A stretch of 64,000 nt of DNA from Acidobacteriaceae bacterium (GTDB taxonomy: Bacteria > Acidobacteriota > Terriglobia > Terriglobales > Acidobacteriaceae). Location of the stretch: the NCBI GenBank assembly GCA_025361625.1, contig JANYKL010000078.1, positions 1 through 64,000 of the forward strand, written 5' to 3'. The notes under the pieces were generated by a model, which was not told the origin of the DNA, searched no databases, and saw nothing but the letters and a program-made list of their open reading frames with translations. A program made the position numbers and the translations under genes. Position 1 is the first letter of the stretch. Each line of letters opens with the position of its first letter. This document shows, in pieces, positions 62,180-64,000 of this stretch.

Positions 62180-62569
62180 CTAGAGCTCCACTGGCCGAGC
62201 CAGCTGCGATGCGACCAGCTTCCACTGACCATTTTCCCGACGTAACACATCGAGATAAACGTATCGAACGCTTGATCTTTTTCCATTCGATTCCACTTCG
62301 TCCGATTCAGACCCGTGCACGACAGCCGTGTCTCCAAAGACGCGAATTACCCTCGACGTCGAAACGATTGAGGGATAGCGGATCGCTCTCGACCGAACAC
62401 TTTCGAGTACATCCCGTTTGGTAAAAGCCTTCCCGGATTCGTTGTACTGAACATACTCGTCCGCGAATATCCGCTCCAGCACCGTGACGTCTGCACTCAT
62501 CAACGCTCTATCGCCGGCCTCATGCAGCTCCAAAATCAGCTGCTCATCTTCAACGCACGCAAGGTCCAT
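62180..62569 (-). CDS. NTF2-like/SnoaL-type protein (DUF4440-like)
   Basis: About 129 residues. Cone-shaped NTF2 fold: EDEQLILELHEAGDRALMSA (about 8-27), LERIFADEYVQYNESGKAF (about 32-50) and YLDVLRRENGQWKLVASQLA (about 105-124). These act as isomerase-like or ligand-binding domains; role unknown. I chose ATG 62569 with GGAG 6 nt upstream over the ATG at 62602. Confidence 0.85.
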   Translation of the reverse strand: MDLACVEDEQLILELHEAGDRALMSADVTVLERIFADEYVQYNESGKAFTKRDVLESVRSRAIRYPSIVSTSRVIRVFGDTAVVHGSESDEVESNGKRSSVRYVYLDVLRRENGQWKLVASQLARPVEL

Positions 62570-62715
62570 TCGTTCTCCGTTTCCTTCTCCGTATGAGACC
62601 ATCTTCTCCCGTCTCGTCTACGAGTAGCCTGAAATCCATCGGCCACTCGCCAGTGACTTCCTCACTCTTCCACAAGTGTGTAATCTTTCGCTAGTGTGAC
62701 TTTGCCTGTGACCGA

Positions 62716-63453
62716 ATGGGATTTGTAAACTACCTTTTACACCCTTGGGGTTTCTTACTACAGGGAATCGCGATCGTCCATTTCATACGGCGACGCCCCG
62801 ACACGTATTGGATTTTCATTATTTTATTTCTAGGGCCCCTTGGCGCAATCATCTACCTTCTAGTCGAAGCCGCGCCTGACCTGGGTTTGCTGGGCCAGTC
62901 GTTTAAATTTTTACCGCGTCGCAAGCGCATCAACGAGTTGGTGGAAGCGATTCGCGATAACCCCTCGGCAGGGAACTATGAAGAGCTGGGCAACCTCTAC
63001 ATGGACGACGGCAAACTTGCAGCCGCAAGAACTGCATTCGATAAGGCGATTGCTGCCCGCGCCGATACGATCGATCCGTTCTACCGCCGCGGAGTGTGCG
63101 CCGTTCTCCTGCATGACGCCGCGGCCGCGATTCCCGACCTCGAACGCGCGGTCAATAAAGAATCTGAGTATGACTTCCAACGCGCGGCCGGATTATTGGC
63201 TCACGCCTACTCGCAGACTGGGCAAAAAGAGAAAGCTGAAGCGCTCTTTCGCAAAGTCACAGTGACTTCGACTTTGTCGGAGACGTATCTGAACTTTGCC
63301 GAACTGCTGGCTTCTGAAGGCCGCAATGCCGAGGCCCGCGAATGGGCGCAAAAAGTGTTAGACAAAAAGACCAACATGCCTGGATATCTCAAACGACGTG
63401 AACGTCCCGCTTTTCGCGCCGCCAAAGCCATGTTGAGACGGTTGCCGCGTTAA
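62716..63453 (+). CDS. Membrane-anchored TPR protein
   Basis: 245 residues. Two N-terminal helices (YLLHPWGFLLQGIAIVHFIR and YWIFIILFLGPLGAIIYLLV, about 6-50) resemble the membrane part of cardiolipin-synthase-like N-termini. Then three or four tetratricopeptide-like repeats (ELGNLYMDDGKLAAARTAFD, about 90-109; AGLLAHAYSQTGQKEKAEAL, about 158-177; AELLASEGRNAEAREWAQKV). Probable adaptor of a membrane process; partners unknown. Confidence 0.82.
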   Translation: MGFVNYLLHPWGFLLQGIAIVHFIRRRPDTYWIFIILFLGPLGAIIYLLVEAAPDLGLLGQSFKFLPRRKRINELVEAIRDNPSAGNYEELGNLYMDDGKLAAARTAFDKAIAARADTIDPFYRRGVCAVLLHDAAAAIPDLERAVNKESEYDFQRAAGLLAHAYSQTGQKEKAEALFRKVTVTSTLSETYLNFAELLASEGRNAEAREWAQKVLDKKTNMPGYLKRRERPAFRAAKAMLRRLPR

Positions 63454-63522
63454 TACAATTACAGCTTCAGGCAAATGTTTCAACCAATGCCTTCGCTTTG
63501 TCCGGTGCTATCCTTCAGTCGA

Positions 63523-64000
63523 ATGAACGTTGCCTACCTTGAATGCACTCGATGCGGAGATCATCTCTCTCCCGACCGTCCTCAGAGTATCTGCCCAAAA
63601 GATGGTGGAGTGCTTTTTGCGCGCTACGACCTGGATAGTCTCAAAGAAAAATTTCGTACCGCGGATTTAGCGGGCCGCGTCGCCAGCATGTGGCGTTATG
63701 CCGAGGTGCTTCCAAATGTGCAGCCAATCACTCTCGGCGAAGGCTTCACGCCAATGCTGCCGAGCCGCGAATTTCCAAATGTGTTTATCAAGGATGAAGG
63801 GCTGAATCCGACCGGGTCATTCAAGGCCCGGGGCATGTCGGCTGCCGTCAGCATGGCGAAACACTATGGGCTGAAGAATTTGGCTGCGCCTTCCGCCGGA
63901 AACGCCGGTGGCGCTCTCGCAGCCTATGCCGCGGCCGCCTCCATTCAGGCCCATATCTTCATGCCGAAAGACGTTCCCCTGGCGAACCGCATGGAATGTA
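63523..64000 (+). CDS. thrC: Threonine synthase, 5' part (runs off the window)
   Basis: First 159 codons. The N-terminus has a zinc-ribbon-like CTRCGDHLSP...CPKDGG, then the beta-strand LGEGFTPMLPSREFPNVFIK (about 80-99), KDEGLNPTGSFKARGMSAAV (about 99-118) with the PLP lysine in SFKARG, and APSAGNAGGALAAYAAAASI (about 127-146). PLP-dependent conversion of O-phosphohomoserine to threonine; related threonine/cysteine-type lyases share these motifs. The 3' end is outside the window. Confidence 0.88.
   Translation, partial: MNVAYLECTRCGDHLSPDRPQSICPKDGGVLFARYDLDSLKEKFRTADLAGRVASMWRYAEVLPNVQPITLGEGFTPMLPSREFPNVFIKDEGLNPTGSFKARGMSAAVSMAKHYGLKNLAAPSAGNAGGALAAYAAAASIQAHIFMPKDVPLANRMEC

Overview
The window looks like chromosome of a Gram-negative Acidobacteriota bacterium (class Terriglobia or a near relative). 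This rests on two very large Oar-like TonB-dependent receptors with N-terminal carboxypeptidase-like domains, lpxD (lipid A), a menG/ubiE methyltransferase, and several small conserved proteins of a type I associate with acidobacteria (DUF1844, a 58-residue charged protein, a 74-residue basic protein). No database search was possible; every assignment is from reading the translated sequence.

Region 1 (1-20.4 kb) is an accessory catabolic locus for inositol or an inositol derivative. Two outer-membrane receptors (229-3591 and 16737-20432, both minus strand) bracket it. A plus-strand arm has iolB, iolD and an APC permease. A minus-strand arm runs from the second receptor through a zinc dehydrogenase, an iolE-like isomerase/dehydratase, an iolG-like dehydrogenase, a transaldolase-family protein, a DegT/StsC-type aminotransferase and a second Gfo/Idh/MocA oxidoreductase to a LacI-type regulator. 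Together they give inosose formation (iolG), dehydration (iolE), ring opening (iolD) and isomerisation (iolB). The usual kinase and aldolase (iolC, iolJ) are absent from the window while a Schiff-base transaldolase is present. The aminotransferase plus the second oxidoreductase suggest an aminocyclitol such as an inosamine as substrate. A decayed YVTN beta-propeller gene lies between the first receptor and iolB.

Region 2 (20.5-21.6 kb) is a tmRNA gene (ssrA, minus strand) with remains of two tyrosine integrases, in opposite orientations, beside its 3' end: a worn integration site.

Region 3 (21.6-64 kb) is mostly housekeeping: polyphosphate kinase 2, PP2C phosphatase, M28 peptidase, TerC, aroB, menG, a parvulin isomerase, a CDF transporter with a long C-terminal region, OsmC, EamA transporter, ribF, a beta-lactamase-fold hydrolase, ygfZ, an isopropylmalate-dehydrogenase-family enzyme, a secreted zincin, mtnP with a PfkB kinase, a polytopic membrane protein, an MgtC-like protein, a peptidoglycan-recycling set (DapF-like protein, LdcA, Mpl), plsC, lpxD, a poly(A) polymerase/CCA-transferase-like protein with a lysine/alanine/proline tail, a frameshifted Crp/Fnr regulator, a stand-alone receiver, dnaE, accA, nth, a DedA protein, a TPR protein and the start of threonine synthase. 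The DapF-like protein has serine at both catalytic cysteine positions.

A theme throughout is short degenerate tandem repeats (about 12-18 bp, 2-4 copies, different at each locus) right after stop codons, often including the last codons of the gene.
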